From contig JBBHKE010002135.1 of the NCBI GenBank assembly GCA_037447655.1, positions 372,001 to 436,000 on the forward strand: DNA of 64,000 bases, written 5' to 3'. Source of the stretch: Zygnema cylindricum. Taxonomy: Eukaryota > Streptophyta > Zygnematophyceae > Zygnematales > Zygnemataceae. Each line of letters opens with the position of its first letter. Position 1 is the first letter of the stretch. The notes beneath the pieces were generated by a model, which saw only the letters and a program-made list of their open reading frames with translations, had not been told where the DNA came from and ran no database searches. Below are positions 10,320 through 23,549 of this stretch, piece after piece. Position numbers and translations under genes: made by a program.

Positions 10320-13300
10320 ATAGGTTATGGGCCTAGCCCTTCGTCTGTTTCCAACTCTGTCCCTAAATTCCAAGGCAAAAATTTTTATGACTGGAAATTT
10401 CAGGTCCAGCATTTGTTTTCTTTTGAAAAGATTTGGGATCACATTAATGGCACTGCCACAATCCCTGTTCTACCTTCTGCCATCCCTGTTCTACCTTCTG
10501 CCAGTGATGATTCTTTTGCTGCCGTCCAGACAGCTGTCACCTCTTGGCGAGAGAAAGATTCTGTTGCACTTTCTCGTCTTGTCCTTTCTTTGGACGGCCA
10601 AATCGCAAATCGGATTCGCGAAGCGACAACTTCACATGAGGCGTGGCGCATTTTATGTAGCGCCTATGAAACCGACACTTGGCCACATCATTTAGCGCTA
10701 CGTCGACTTTTTAACAGTGCTGAAAAAGATCCAAAGGAGACCATGCTTGTCTTTATTCAACGAATTGAATCGTTGGTCAGTCGCCTAAAAAGTATTAATT
10801 ACACGATTACTCATGAGGATCTCATAAGTACAATTTTGGGCGGTTTACCCATCACTTTTGACTCTTTTGCAAGTACAGCTAGTACGGATGCCTCCATTGT
10901 CACGCTATTTGATCTTAGTAATCGTCTTTTACATAAGGAAACTCGCTTAAATCTTAACAAACCTATCGTTTCTACTGATGGGTCAGCGTTGTTTGTATCT
11001 TCCCCAAAGAAATCTCAGAATCTTGCAGGATCTCCACTCTTCTGCAAATATTGCAAAGAGCGCAACCACGTGGTGGACGCGTGTCCCGCACTGGCCAGGA
11101 AACGGGAAAAAGAACGTGCGGCTGGGGGACCACGAGGACTTCCCCACGCAAATCCGAATTCGAAGTCCTTTGCGTACCCCAATGCCGCCACGCCGCCACC
11201 TGGTCATGCGGCGCACGCGACGGCGGACTACCTTCCGTACGGCCCTCCACCACCGCCGTGGTACCACACTCCTAATTATTTCTACCCCCCACCAAATCCA
11301 CCACCTGCCAACCCAAATGTTGGATCCGCGTCCCCTGCGGTTGTTCCTGTCCTCGACGTATCTCCCTCCATTCCACCCTTGGACTATGGGTACGCCTTTT
11401 CTCAATCAGGTAATTTGTCTGATTGGCTTATTGATTCCGGCGCTTCTCACCATATGTGTTGTCAACGTGATATGTTAATTAATGTTGTTTCCCTTCAAAC
11501 TCCATTACGCATTTTGCTTGGGAACAACATGGAACTAACTTCCACTCTCGTTGGACAGGTGCATTTTAATACTGGTCCGCACGCTTCTCGTCCAAAAGTC
11601 TTGGACAAAGTTTATTTTGTGCCTGATCTCAAAAAGAATCTTTTCTCAGCTAGGTCGGCTTTACGCCATGGGAGTTTTGGCATTATTACTGAATCCGATG
11701 TTCAATTCTTTTCCTCCTCTAAGGACCTCATTGGTTGCGGCACTCGTTTAGGAAACCTATATATTCTAAATTTCTTTCATGATGTCGCTCATGCTTCTTT
11801 AGCTCATTCCCCCTCTTCTTCCTCTTTTCTCAAATGGCATCTTCGATATGGCCATCTTAATGGTGCTAGCCTAGCTTCCCTTAGTAAAGGGCTTGTACTT
11901 GGAATTGATACTTTTAATGAAAGAAAAATTGATTTTTGTCATGGTTGTATTCTTGGCAAAATGCCTCGCTTACCTTTTCCTTCTTCTTCTTCTCAATCAT
12001 TGGCCCCTCTTGATCTCATTCACAGTGATGTGTGCGGTCCTATTCCTATTCACAGCCTTGGTGGTGCCTCTTATTTCCTCACTTTTATTGATGATTTTTC
12101 TCGTTTTACGCACATTTACTTCATGCGTCATAAATCCGAAGTTTTCACCCATTTTCAACACTTCAAAGCACTTGTCGAAAATCACTTATCATCTCGCATT
12201 AAAACTATACGCACGGATAATGGGGGGGAGTTTGTCTCTAATGTTTTTTCTGAGTTCTTACTATCGCATGGCATTTTTCACCACAAAACTTCTCCTCATA
12301 CTCCGCAGCAAAATGGTGATGCTGAGCGCCTAAATCGCACTCTCATTGATATGTCTCGCTCTCTCCTACATTTTGCTAACTTACCATTTCATTTTTGGGC
12401 TGAGGCTTCACTCACATCCTCTTATATTCGCAATCGTTCTCCAACCTCCTCTCTTTCTAACAAAACCCCTTTTGAAGCATGGCATGGTACTAAACCGGAT
12501 GTTTCTCACTTTCGTATTTTTGGGTGCGACGCATACTATAAAATCCTGCCCCCTTCTCATGGAAAATTAGGTGCTCGAGCCATGTGCGGAATTTTTGTGG
12601 GATATTCCCCTAATTCTAAGGCCTACCGTATTTGGTGTCCCTCTTCACGCCGAATTATCACCACACGTGACGTTATTTTTCATGAAACTCCTCTCTTACG
12701 CACGCTTGTCCCCGATTTACCACTGACTCCTTTACCCAGTTTATTCCCTCTTTATGAATCTATCCCTACTAATTCTGTTACTGTCCTGCCTACGCCCTCT
12801 TTAACACCTTCCCCTTCTACGCCCCCTTTAATACCTCACATTTCCCCAATTTCCTCAAGTGTTCATTCACTTTCAGATTTTGTTACGTCCGGAAATTGCG
12901 GAAATTTCTCACGCCTCGCAGTTACCGGCGGTCTCCCACTAATGGTACAGCTCTCGACAAGTGCCGATGCGGTCCCCCAAACGACCGCAATTCCCGGCGG
13001 TCTCCCACATACGGTACAAATCGTGGCGGGTGACGTTACGGTCCCCGAAACGACGAATACATTTTTTGTCGCTACACCGACAAATCCGGATTCGGTCCTT
13101 AACTCGACAAATGTTTCACATACTGTCTCGGACAATTTGTCGCCGCCCAGATTGGTTCGCAATACGGTCCCTGTTACGCCGCTAACGCCTCCTGTCGAAC
13201 AAGTTGTCGTACGACAAAGTACACGTCTAATTCAACCGACTTGGAAGATTCGCGAGAGTCTCGCTCATGCGAACCTTGCTGATGTCAAAGATCCTCCAAC

Positions 13301-14873
13301 ATTGAATGCCGCGTTAAAACGTGCGGATGCTGACAAGTGGCGGCTTGCTGCTACTCAAGAGTACAACGCATTGATGTCGAATAATACCTGGACTCTTTGT
13401 ACGCTTCCACCAGATCGACGTGCAATTGGTTCTAAGTGGGTTTTTAAAATTAAAAGGCTGGCAGATGGATCTGTTGACCGTTACAAGGCGCGCCTCGTAG
13501 CAAAAGGATATTTGCAAACAGAGGGCGTTGACTACAACGAAAATTTTGCCCCTGTCGCCAAATTTGACTCCATCCGCACTATATTATCTCTTGCCGCCCT
13601 TCATGATTGGGAGTTACAGCAACTCGACGTCAAGACTGCTTTTCTTCATGGTAGTCTTGCCGAAGATATTTTTATGGATCAACCTCCTGGTTACACTGTA
13701 CCTGGTTCTGAAACTCTTGTTTGTTATTTACGTAAGTCTATTTATGGTCTTAAACAAGCACCGAGAGTTTGGCATCAAACACTTGTCGCAGCATTAATTA
13801 AGGAAGGTTTTAGGGAAATTAGTGCGGATCCTGGAATCTAAATTAGAGGTACCGGGAATCAGTTAATCATTATCATTATTTACGTAGACGATTTAATTCT
13901 CGTAGGTCCTAGTAAGTCGTCTATTCACCAGGTCAAGGGTATTCTCTCTTCCTATTGGCCAATGACCGATTTAGGTGACCTTGACTATTGCTTAGGCATC
14001 ACTATTCTACGTCAAAGATCTGCACGCATTTTGCAAATGAGTCAAGAGCATTACATCCTTGACCTCCTTGAGCATTTTGACATGACAAATTGCAACTCTG
14101 TTCCTACTCCTCTTGATCCCAACACCACTCTCACTAAGAAATCCTCCGATGGGAATGCCCAAGGAGATATCAGCTCACTTTATCGGTCGATTATAGGAAA
14201 ATTGATGTATGCTATGCTTGGTACACGGCCGGATATTTGCGTAGCCGTTTGTCTTTTATCTCAATTTTCGCATTGTGCATCTCAAACCCATCTCCAAGCC
14301 GCATTACGTGTCCTTCGCAACCTCCAAGGAACAAAGCATCTTCATCTCACTTTCTCCCATCCTTCTCCCCCCTCACCAACATCCTCTTCCTTTTCTCCGG
14401 ACACTTCCATCATTGGTTTTTGCGACGCGGATTGGGGTAATCAAGTCGACGATCGTCGCTCCATTTCCGGTGTATGTTTTTCTTTAGGTGGTGGCCTTGT
14501 CTCTTGGTCGTCCCGCAAACAAATCACTGTTGCTCTTTCTTCAACGGAGGCGGAATACATGGCCGGCACTGCTGCCACAAAATCGGCTATTTGGTTTCGC
14601 CGTCTTCTTTCTGATCTCTCTTTTCCCCCTTCTTCTCCCACCTCTATTTTTTGTGACTCTCAATGAGCGTTGGCTCTTATGAAAAACCCTATCCATCATA
14701 CACGCACTAAACACATTGATATACAATTTCATTTTACACGTGATAAAATTCTTGATGGCACCGTCTCCTTCTCTCATTGTGCCACCGGCTCTCAACTTGC
14801 GGATTTTCTCACAAAACCTCTCCCTCGCCCTTTATTTCACCACCACATGTTTTATGCCGGTCTTCGTGACTAA
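10305..14873 (+). pseudogene. Copia gag-pol polyprotein with two in-frame stops
   Basis: One frame of 1,523 codons, broken only by TAA at 13839 (codon 1179) and TGA at 14664 (codon 1454). Order, as in Copia (integrase before reverse transcriptase): gag domain about 20-220; zinc knuckle CKYCKERNHVVDAC from residue 247; Pro-rich spacer; protease WLIDSGASHH (D377); integrase with HLRYGHLN and a CX2C near 520-550, then D575, D638, E674 with 35 residues between the last two; Ser/Pro/Thr-rich linker about 780-980; reverse transcriptase with [26 protein letters not shown] and YVDD at 1193; RNase H GFCDADWG at 1373 and STEAEYM. The first stop lies between the YGLKQAP and YVDD boxes, the second in RNase H after FCDSQ. 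No frameshift was found. The ATG lies inside the 5' LTR and the frame reads through the primer site. Confidence 0.93.
10323..10336 (+). promoter_or_regulatory. Primer binding site matching the anticodon arm of initiator tRNA-Met
   Basis: GGTTATGGGCCTAG is complementary, apart from the last few bases, to the anticodon stem-loop of initiator tRNA-Met (GGGCCCAUAACC, anticodon CAU). This is the half-tRNA primer type known from Drosophila copia. It follows the LTR directly. Confidence 0.75.
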
Positions 14874-14886
14874 CCATGCTTTAATC

Positions 14887-14895
14887 GAGGGGGGG
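14887..14895 (+). promoter_or_regulatory. Polypurine tract of the Copia element
   Basis: GAGGGGGGG immediately precedes the 3' LTR. It would prime plus-strand DNA synthesis. Confidence 0.8.
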
Positions 14896-15353
14896 TGTTG
14901 AAAGTCAATTAAAGCATTCTACACTACTTAGTGTCCTAGTCACTACACGATTAGTTTTACTACTACGGTTAGTGTTCTGTACTCTATGTAGTGAACTGTA
15001 CTTTATAAAATGGACTGTACATACCTTTTGTCAGTATATGTAGGAATCTCTCTTGGAATCTTTTATTCGCTTTAGCGTAGCTAGATGTACCGTCCTAAGT
15101 TACTCCTTTCATTAGATGTACCTTTTAGAGTCTTTTCGACTACTCTTTTGTTTTTTATCACTATAAGACTCTCTTCTGTCTCTATGGAAAATTACTCAAT
15201 GAAAAGAAATCCAAACGACAAACTTCTCCTTGTTCTCTTGTTTGCCGTTTACTCTGCACTGTCTTTTCTATATCAGGCCTCTATTCTTCTCTTTTGGCCT
15301 CTCTCTATTATTTGTCGTATTAGATTTTTCGGCCTATCATGGCTTTTCATTCA
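14896..15353 (+). repeat. 3' LTR of the Copia element
   Basis: Starts TGTTGAAAGTC directly after the purine tract and matches the 5' LTR throughout, apart from scattered substitutions and the missing 21-bp block. Confidence 0.88.
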
Positions 15354-15360
15354 ATACTCG

Positions 15361-15448
15361 ATAGTGATACCGACCCTTGGCCATTACCAATCGTCCAATA
15401 GACTTGATCGATATATGGTCTATTGTGACCAGAGAAAATAGTACATGT
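15361..15448 (+). repeat. 88-bp dispersed repeat, copy 1
   Basis: Starts ATAGTGATACCGACCC and ends AATAGTACATGT. It matches 18136-18223 with four mismatches by eye. It begins a few bases after the Copia 3' LTR and may be what the element inserted into. Confidence 0.85.
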
Positions 15449-18135
15449 GGACAGTTCAACAATCTGAAATTCAGCAACTTAAAAACAAAGTAGGCAACAA
15501 ATAAAATAGAATCATTAAAGAAAAAAAAAATTATACTTTTTTTTTTCTTTAATTTCAACAAATTCAAAACAAACTAGACCGAGGACACCAGGAAAAAAAG
15601 AAAATTGGAAATGAAACGAATGAAAATAAACTAGACAGAAAGAAAACAATTGACGAATAAAAAAAAATAGAAAGAAACAAATTAAGTACGGGAATATTTG
15701 CGACTGTAGCCACTAGGCCCTGAAGTCATCAATATTCCCTACAAGAGTCCAATTAGTTGGTAAGAACCCTTCTTCAGCCGAGTGAAAGAGCCGAGATAAC
15801 CGGTATTCCACCAAGGCCAGACGAGGTAAGTGTCAGCCCGTACGGTCAGCGTCCGGACAGCAAGAAAACACCAAGTCCAAAGACACAATCCACAAATCAC
15901 AACAAGTAGAAGACTGTCTGGAGGGAAACCTTGCAGGCTGGCTTGCGCCGGTAGATTAGGTAAGGTCTTAGTACAAAGAGAAGAAAAAGCTCAGAGACAA
16001 TTATTAGCACAAGCTATAGGTTTGGAAAGAAATCCTAATTAGCCCGTCACTAAAATTTTAGGTGGAAACCCTAAGATAGAGTTCGACAAATCAGCAAGCC
16101 GTCGAACGATAACCTTCCAAGTTGCATTAATTTGGTAAAGTTCTATCTGCCAAATGGCATTTATCCTATGCCACTAATCCGATCGGTTACACTAATTCTA
16201 CGTCTTCCGGGTGTAGCCCTATGTTAAAACCGCCAGCTTTGAGGCTACACGGTGGCTTCGGGCAGCCTTACATCTACACCTCGAGGATAAAAACCCTCCC
16301 TAAGCTAAGCAAAAATGATGCATGAACCTCCAAGGGTTCATGACTTCAGACACCTGTCAGGTTTGTAGCCGTTTGAATTCTTGACGTTTGATGCGGTACC
16401 GCGGTCCAGTTCCACGCTGATTTCACATCGTGTTCCAGTGGCGCCGTACGAGAGTATATTCCAACCTTTGTCCCGTACGAATCTCTAGTTGTACTCTCGG
16501 ATATGAACCTGTCACGTCACCGAAACATGAATTAGTACATAATTAAATCATAATACCCGCCGACGTCTTACGGCATGACATTTGTGACACGGTGACGTCA
16601 TGCTCACTTGTGACAACATCGACGTCATTGATTCAAGAAATTTCCGCTATGGCTTCTCGATTTCGTCTCTTCGACTTTTCTCACTCGATTTTCCATCAAA
16701 ATATGTTCAAAGGTACAGTATTTTTCAAAGCTTTTTCATTTCATACCCCAATTGTTGTGTTTCACTCCAAAAAATGTGAGATAAAGGTGATAGTGCGAGC
16801 CGGAGTGGGAGAGATGACGATGGCGTAAACTTTTGCTGAGGACACATAAATATGTGATGGTTTGAGACCCCTGTAAATTTTTTTTTGGTATATGCGCATG
16901 TAAATTTTTTTTTGGTATATGCGCATGACAGGCAAAAAAAAATAGCAAGTGTCCTCCCTCATGCTAAAAATTCCCCACTTGTGTGGCGCGTGCGTGCATA
17001 TTTTTTTGTTTGTTGTTCACGTGATACTTTAACTAAAATGAACTCGCGCGGCGATTTTTGATACATATTTTTGATAAGGTGGATTCGCGTGCCAGTGGGT
17101 TGAAAATAGGTGAACGCCAAAATGAGTACAAGAATGGAATACATATAAAGTAAGAAGATGGCGTTCCTTGTCCCATGGTAGAATCAATTTTTTGTACAGC
17201 AAAAGATTTTGTAGATGGGGTTTGAATTGTGGAGGAAAATGATAGAGAAAACACAATACTTTAACACACGGGCACATACTCTCAAATCTTTACTTCATCG
17301 TGTGTTCTTCATTGCATGTAAAGAGTTGTTTTCCCAAATCATCGAGCATATTCGTACATAAATTACGAATCTAATGTAATATAAAGTACAAATATAATAT
17401 ACGAAAATTTTGAAATTTCCAAAGACGAGAGAAGCCAGTTTGAAGTGTTGAAACCCTAAAATCTGTTGGCTACAGTGTAGCTATTGATCGGTCAGTATTT
17501 CGTAGATTATCTTTATAAAAAATACTTATTAGAATATACAAGTAGTGGCATGATAAAAAGATTCGATAGTCAACCAAATTTGTTTTCGTGGAAAATTTCT
17601 TATAAAGGTAAAATGTGCGGGATTTTACCTACATATATAAAATCCATATTTAACCAATCACGTGTAATACTTTTACACATAATGCACATCACATAGCCGG
17701 GGTCAAATTTGCTTCACGGGGACAAAAGCAAACGTCAAGTAAGTTGTTGTCACTATTCGCATCAAAGTACTACAAAAAGATACTTATAGCTCCAGGGTAT
17801 AAAGGACGTTAACTAGATCTTTGGCGAACCAACCAAATTCTCCTTTCCCATAGTAGAAGTTGTGAGTGTTAATAGTGTAGTTGTCGATCAAAATCATCGT
17901 CGACATGTTGTGATGTCGGTTTGGCGTATTATTGGGAAGATGGCAAGTTACAAAATAGTTATTTATCAGCTTTGTCATTAAATATTAATATCGTTGTAGC
18001 CACTGATAGTCAACGATATAACAAAAGATATACATGCATTTTACACGAAAAAAAAAAACCGAATTTGTAAAAAATGCATGGCATGCTCTCCGTTCGTACC
18101 GTACATACTGTATATCAACGTTTTTAGCCATCTCA
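15449..18135. other. Unassigned stretch with a GC-richer island
   Basis: No gene recognised. 15700-16520 is clearly GC-richer than its surroundings and includes a 70-codon frame (15830-16042, plus) with no family match I know. At 16872-16929 a 27-bp unit ending GGTATATGCGCA is duplicated in tandem. The remainder is AT-rich intergenic DNA. Confidence 0.4.
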
Positions 18136-18223
18136 ATAGTGATACCGACCCTTGGCCATTACCAATCGTCGAATAGACTTGATCGATATTTGGTCTTTTG
18201 TGACCAGAAAAAATAGTACATGT
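18136..18223 (+). repeat. 88-bp dispersed repeat, copy 2
   Basis: Second copy of the block at 15361-15448, same orientation, four mismatches. Flanks of the two copies are unrelated beyond these limits. Confidence 0.85.
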
Positions 18224-21200
18224 CAATTATTGAAAAAACCAATCCCGCATGTAACCATAAAGTTGAAGCTTCTTAATGTTTAGAGACATAAAAACATCTT
18301 AATTTTTTATTATTCTTCAAACAACAAACTTAGATTGCGCTTAACAAGAGTACCAACATGGATAGCGTAGAAATGAGCCTTATGATGACGAGGAGGAAAT
18401 ATAATATATTATTTGTTATGTCAAATTATAATGTTATTTGTTTTTCTAGAAGGAGGCACTGTGAAGGAAAGACGAAAAAAAAAGAAAGAGAAAGAATAAT
18501 GGAAGAGAGAAGCAAAACCGAAGAAGGGAAAAAGGAGAGTGGAAAAGAGGTATAAAAACGAATTGAATACCACAACTCACACAACTTACTAGGAGTAAAA
18601 GTTTGTGAATTCGAATTAATTAGTGAGCACAAATAAATCTCGATAGTAAGTGATAACAAATTAGTTAGAAATTAATAATGAATATTTTGGAACATCGCTC
18701 CCTCTCTCTTCCCTTCTCCCTCAACCATTTCTTAAGTAAATTTGAAATAACCAAAATCTTGACTTGCAATGTATTTGCTTCAACAAGCTTACTTAAGACA
18801 CAACAGATTTTAATACAAAATAATTTTCAATTTGATAGTATTTTATATTGTGAGATACAATCGATTTATACACACCATAAAATACAACTCATACAAAATT
18901 CGAAAATGTAATGCGTCTACTTTTAAGTAGTTTCACCAAATAATGATCCATTATTTCCATCATTACCACAACTTGCCGAAGCACCACTAAATTGCGTTAA
19001 CTTCAACATTTTATAAAATTGTTGTTCTTTATATAATAATTAGTGCATCATTTTCTATCTGTTTACATTTCACATCTGGTAATTTCAACCAAAGAAGAAA
19101 AAAATATTGCCAAAAAACGATGGTAAACATACTTGAGAAATACTACGTTCCCTTATTCTCCTGTTGTCAATTCCTTCTCGATTTACTTAAACAAAAAGAA
19201 AACATTATTCTACACCATATCCACAAACATTGATATCTACATTTACTTGAAATTCTAGAAGAAGTCCAAAAAGAAAATCATTTTGAAATGTATGAAAATG
19301 AAAATTTCTCCAAACTTTTTTAAGCTTGGGATAAACTGTAGAAAAAAATCAATTCTTGGACCTTACATTTAGAGAGTGTGGAAAAACCCAATTGGATAAA
19401 ATTTATGAGACAAAAATACACCATATTTTTGACCCACAAAAACCAAAGGTAAGTTGTTAACCTGTAGGCGCGAAAAACAAAGTAGGTTCCTCAACGAAAC
19501 GCGACCCGTCATATTTTCAACATGTGGAAAAAATTAATTATTAAAAATTGCTCTTTTTTTCAAAAGACAAGACAAGGTTCTCAATTGGCCGAAAAGGTAG
19601 GCAAGAGTTTTTAGTTCTTTGACGGTGCCAGTGAAGAACCTTGTGTGACAACACCATCATTTATTCGAGAGCTTTTGTTACTCACCCATTCGTTCGATTG
19701 TGAATTTTTGTTCCCCGTCCATTTGTTTAATTCGGTACCTTTTTGGCCACATTTTCTTCGATTTAGAGTTTCATATGTTGAATTTTTCGTTTGATTAAGG
19801 AAATATTTTTCCATTCCGTTCGTTGGATTGAGTACTTTGGTTGAACATAGTCAAACATTTTCTGAAATGGTTCCATATCTTTGTACAAAAAGGATATTTT
19901 CTAATGATTAACTTTCTTTCCACATGTTCAAAATTTGACAGGTCGGGTTTGGTAGGGGATACTTCATTTTTCTCGCCTGCAAGTCGACCACGAACGTTTG
20001 GTTTTTTTTAGATAGAAATTAGAATGCATTTTTCTCTTTGCAATTTTATCCAATTAGGTTGTTGCAGATTTTTTATGATGTAAAGTCGAAAAATCGATTT
20101 TTTTTTGCAATTTTTTTTTGGCTTAAAAAAACTTGGAGAAATTTTCCTCTTCTTGCTATTCGATTTTTTTTTCAACTTCTTTTGAACTTTCAAACAGATG
20201 AAGATACCAATGTTTGTAAATATGGTGTTAAAGTAAGTTTTATTTTTGTTTGAGTAAGTCTACATAGAAATGACTACACGGGAGCCCCATAATACTTTTT
20301 AAAGTATGCGTACAAAGAGCCAAATCATAACCAATCTCCAAACGTTTTTCTCCAAGTTCATATTTTTTATTGACCTACAAAAAGTTATTATAAAATCCTT
20401 AGATTATGTTTTAATGTAAAGTAAATACAAAAAATAAGTTTAAATGTAATTTAAATATAAAAAATAAGTTTAAGAAAAGATTTAAAGAGTTATAACACTC
20501 ACTAAATTTTATTTAGTAGAATAAGACTCAAGATGAAAATAGTTTTCACCTAAGGAAAATTCTTTTAGAAACTGAAAAAATCATTGAATTGTTTCCCAAA
20601 AAACCTTGTAAATGATATATTTACTATTTGTAAAGCGGAATTTGACACATGGCATTTCAAATTGGAAAATAATGTTTCACGAACAAAATGTGGAATCCTC
20701 ACAGCATGAGATGCATTACTAACGTCAAATTCTTAGTATTGATTTTTAACCATCATTTCAATTTTCTCTTCGACAGTTCGTAAATCACCTATAAAAACAT
20801 GTCATTTGTTTAAAGTCAAGTGAAACATGCAATTAAAAGTGTCACTTTATCCTAATGAAAGCAAATAGGTTTGAAGCTGTAAGAAATCAAACCTGACATT
20901 TCAAATATTAAAGAAATATGTAGCAACAATATCACAATATATAATTGTATTATAACGGATACAATATTACTTTTTTTTTTTAAGTTGAATGCATGCATAT
21001 TTTAATTATGCATTTGATGTACATACCATAAAAGTAAACAAAATCAATATGGCTAAATTTTATTTTGCTTTTATGAATATAGTGGATTACGTTTGTTCAA
21101 TTATCAATACTAGTGTGAAAATATATTTGTTCAGCCACCAATTATATTGTGATTGTCCTCGTTGAATCACCATTAACCATTGTGGTTTATATATGTTTGA

Positions 21201-21420
21201 TCATTATGGTGACTACAATTTTTTTTTCATTCAATTACCACTGATAACATAGATATTAATTTTTCAATTAGTGTAACTAGTATAGATTCTATTTAATCGA
21301 CAATTTATATAATCAAACATTATTTTGTTAAAGGTTTTATTCGATTGACCACCATTAGTGATGTACATAATATTCATTCATTTAATCACCATTAACAGTG
21401 TCAAATTTGATTTATAAAAC

Positions 21421-21423
<3 letters not shown>
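18224..21423. other. AT-rich intergenic stretch
   Basis: I see no gene, RNA or mobile element that I can support. Open frames are short and compositionally driven. Confidence 0.4.

Positions 21424-21472
<49 letters not shown>
21424..21472. repeat. (TA)n microsatellite
   Basis: About 24 uninterrupted TA dinucleotides. Confidence 0.98.
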
Positions 21473-21476
<4 letters not shown>

Positions 21477-21483
21477 AATTGGT

Positions 21484-22081
21484 AATTTAATGATTATGTC
21501 TTTGTAGATGAATAACAAAAACCACACAAATAATTTCACAACCTATATGAGAAACAATGAGATATAATCAATTAAACAACATACAAAAAGTATTCCAAAA
21601 TATAAAAATAAAAAAAAACTCACTAGTAGATATTTGCAAATAAAACTTCAGCGTGGTATGAGCCTCTTCCACCCGAGATGTAGATTCATTACCAAAGTGT
21701 GAACAACGGTCTGCCTATGCGTTCAGAAAATGCTATTTCTAAAGAAACCATCTATTTTCCAAATATAAAAATATTTACTGATTTACATAAAATTTGGTGT
21801 AAAATATATTTAATGATTCTGTCTTCACACATGAATAACAAAAATCACACAAATAATTTCACAGCCTATATGAAAAACAATGAGATATAGCAATTAAACA
21901 AACAAATAAACATACAAAAAGTATTACAAAATAAAAATATCCAAATAAAAACTCACCAGTGAATATTCGCAAATAAAAATTCAGCGTGGCATGAGCCCCC
22001 TCAACCCGCGACGTAGATTCTTCACCTAAGTGTGAACGGCGGTCCACCTATGCGTTCAGAAAACGCTCGTTACAAAGAAAC
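21484..22081 (+). repeat. Tandem duplication of about 320 bp, interrupted by a solo LTR
   Basis: 21484-21740 and 21801-22081 share markers such as CACACAAATAATTTCACA, TTCAGCGTGG and CCTATGCGTTCAGAAAA. The expected continuation of the second copy (ACCATNTATTTTC...TTTACATAAAAT in copy 1, near 21747) resumes at 24112, after the solo LTR. This fixes the insertion site. Confidence 0.8.
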
Positions 22082-22151
22082 TGTTAGATTCATTCGCGCA
22101 AAGTGAAAACGCTCGTTACAAAGAAACTGTTAGATTCATTCGCGCAAAGTG
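22060..22151 (+). repeat. 46-bp tandem duplication across the solo-LTR left junction
   Basis: 22060-22105 and 22106-22151 are identical. Each unit holds 22 bases of host flank, including the GAAAC target site, and the first 24 bases of the LTR. It therefore arose after insertion. Confidence 0.92.
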
Positions 22152-22607
22152 GCACTTCAGTGAACCGCAACATATTTCCCGTTCGCATACGTAGCGCTCG
22201 ACTTCGATTCGCGTCTATGTATTTGTATGGAGATATTTCATGCGAGTACTTCGCACGGGTGGATTTGTGACGATTTGAGTTGGACGTCACTTTCATATCG
22301 GGTTGGCGTTTGAAGCGTTCGGCTTCGATTCGCAAGTACACATTTTGTGTACGTTTTGAGGTAGAGGTTGCAAACGGTCAACCGAAACCGTGACCGACCG
22401 TTAACCGACCGCCCGCGCCGGATTCGGCTGCCAAATTTTGGGGGTTGGGCGATTACGGTCGGTTGATTCACCAGGAAAAAAAAAACGGTCGGTTACGGTC
22501 GATCAACCAAAAAACCAAAAAAAAGAAAATTTTGAACTGTCTATATAATCCAACATTCTTATACTTTGTACTCTTTGGCATCGTGGAAGTACGTGACATC
22601 ATGATTA

Positions 22608-22925
22608 GCGTCGCAAATCAGACACGGTACTGTAGTAAGCTATTTATTTCGCAAATCAAAGGGAACGCGACAAAGAATCAAAAATCTGACACGGTAGTAC
22701 ACTATTCATTTCGAAAATCTTAGGGAACGCGACAAAGCGTCGCAAATCTGACACGGTAGTACAATATTCATTTTGCCAATCTTAGGCAACGCGACAAAGC
22801 GTCGCAAATCTGACACAGTAGTACACTATTCATTTCGCAAATCTTAGGGAACGCGACAAAGCGTTGCAAATCTGACACGATAGTAACACTATTCATTTCG
22901 CAAATCTTAGGGAACGCGGCAAATC
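22608..22925 (+). repeat. Five tandem units of about 64 bp in the solo LTR
   Basis: Each unit carries GCAAATCTGACACGGTAGTA, then CTATTCATTTCGCAAATC, then GGGAACGCGACAAAGCG, with small differences. They lie in the upstream (U3-like) part of the LTR and resemble enhancer repeats in position only. Confidence 0.9.
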
Positions 22926-23549
22926 GTAATTATCGGCTTATTCCGTCGTACATTGATTAATTTTGTTCTTTTTCGGTTACGGGCGGGCACGGTTAGTCGC
23001 GAAAAATCAAGATTCAGTTAATTTTTTTTTTCGTAAACGACGGTTGGTTAACGGTTAACAATTTTGGAGCATGACAAAACTCAGTCGAGCGTCGGTTACT
23101 CACATTTTGAAAAACAAAAAACGGTCGGTTTCGGGTATGAAATTTTTTGACTTTTGCGACCTTTGTTTTGAGGTTGGTACTTTTCGGAGTATTGATGTTT
23201 GGCGCCGAAATGTACGACTTCGTTTCGCGTCAATATTTGGTGAGTCAGCGAACGAAACGTACTATTTCGTTTCGCGTCACTTTAGTTTTGTGTACAGTTG
23301 TTTTCGTTCGTTTCGTGTGCAGGTACCTTATTTCGTGCGTACACACGACATGTGTTAAAGTTCACGTTTGGAGTTTTTGTTTCGAAGGAAGAAAGCTTGT
23401 GCGCCTTCCTTCGTGGAAGTTTCCTTGCAGTGTGCACAGTCAGCTTGGGACAGACTTTGTCGCTACGCTAAGTTCTGCTTGTCTTACCTTCTTGTCTCTT
23501 AGTGCAGAGTAGCGAGTATATAGGCAGCAGTGTTCAGTTGCAAAGTTAT

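Larger units (their letters stand above)
9845..15353 (+). mobile_element. Full-length Copia LTR retrotransposon, nearly intact
   Basis: LTRs at 9845-10319 and 14896-15353 flank a primer site, one long gag-pol frame and a purine tract. Both LTRs start TGTTGAAAGTC and end near CATTCA (both then read ATA). They differ by a few percent by eye, plus a 21-bp internal duplication (ACTTTATGAAATGG-containing) in the 5' copy only. Flanks do not show a matching 5-bp duplication: TCTAT on the left, ATACT or CTCGA on the right. Only two nonsense codons interrupt the polyprotein, so the insertion is fairly young. Confidence 0.92.
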
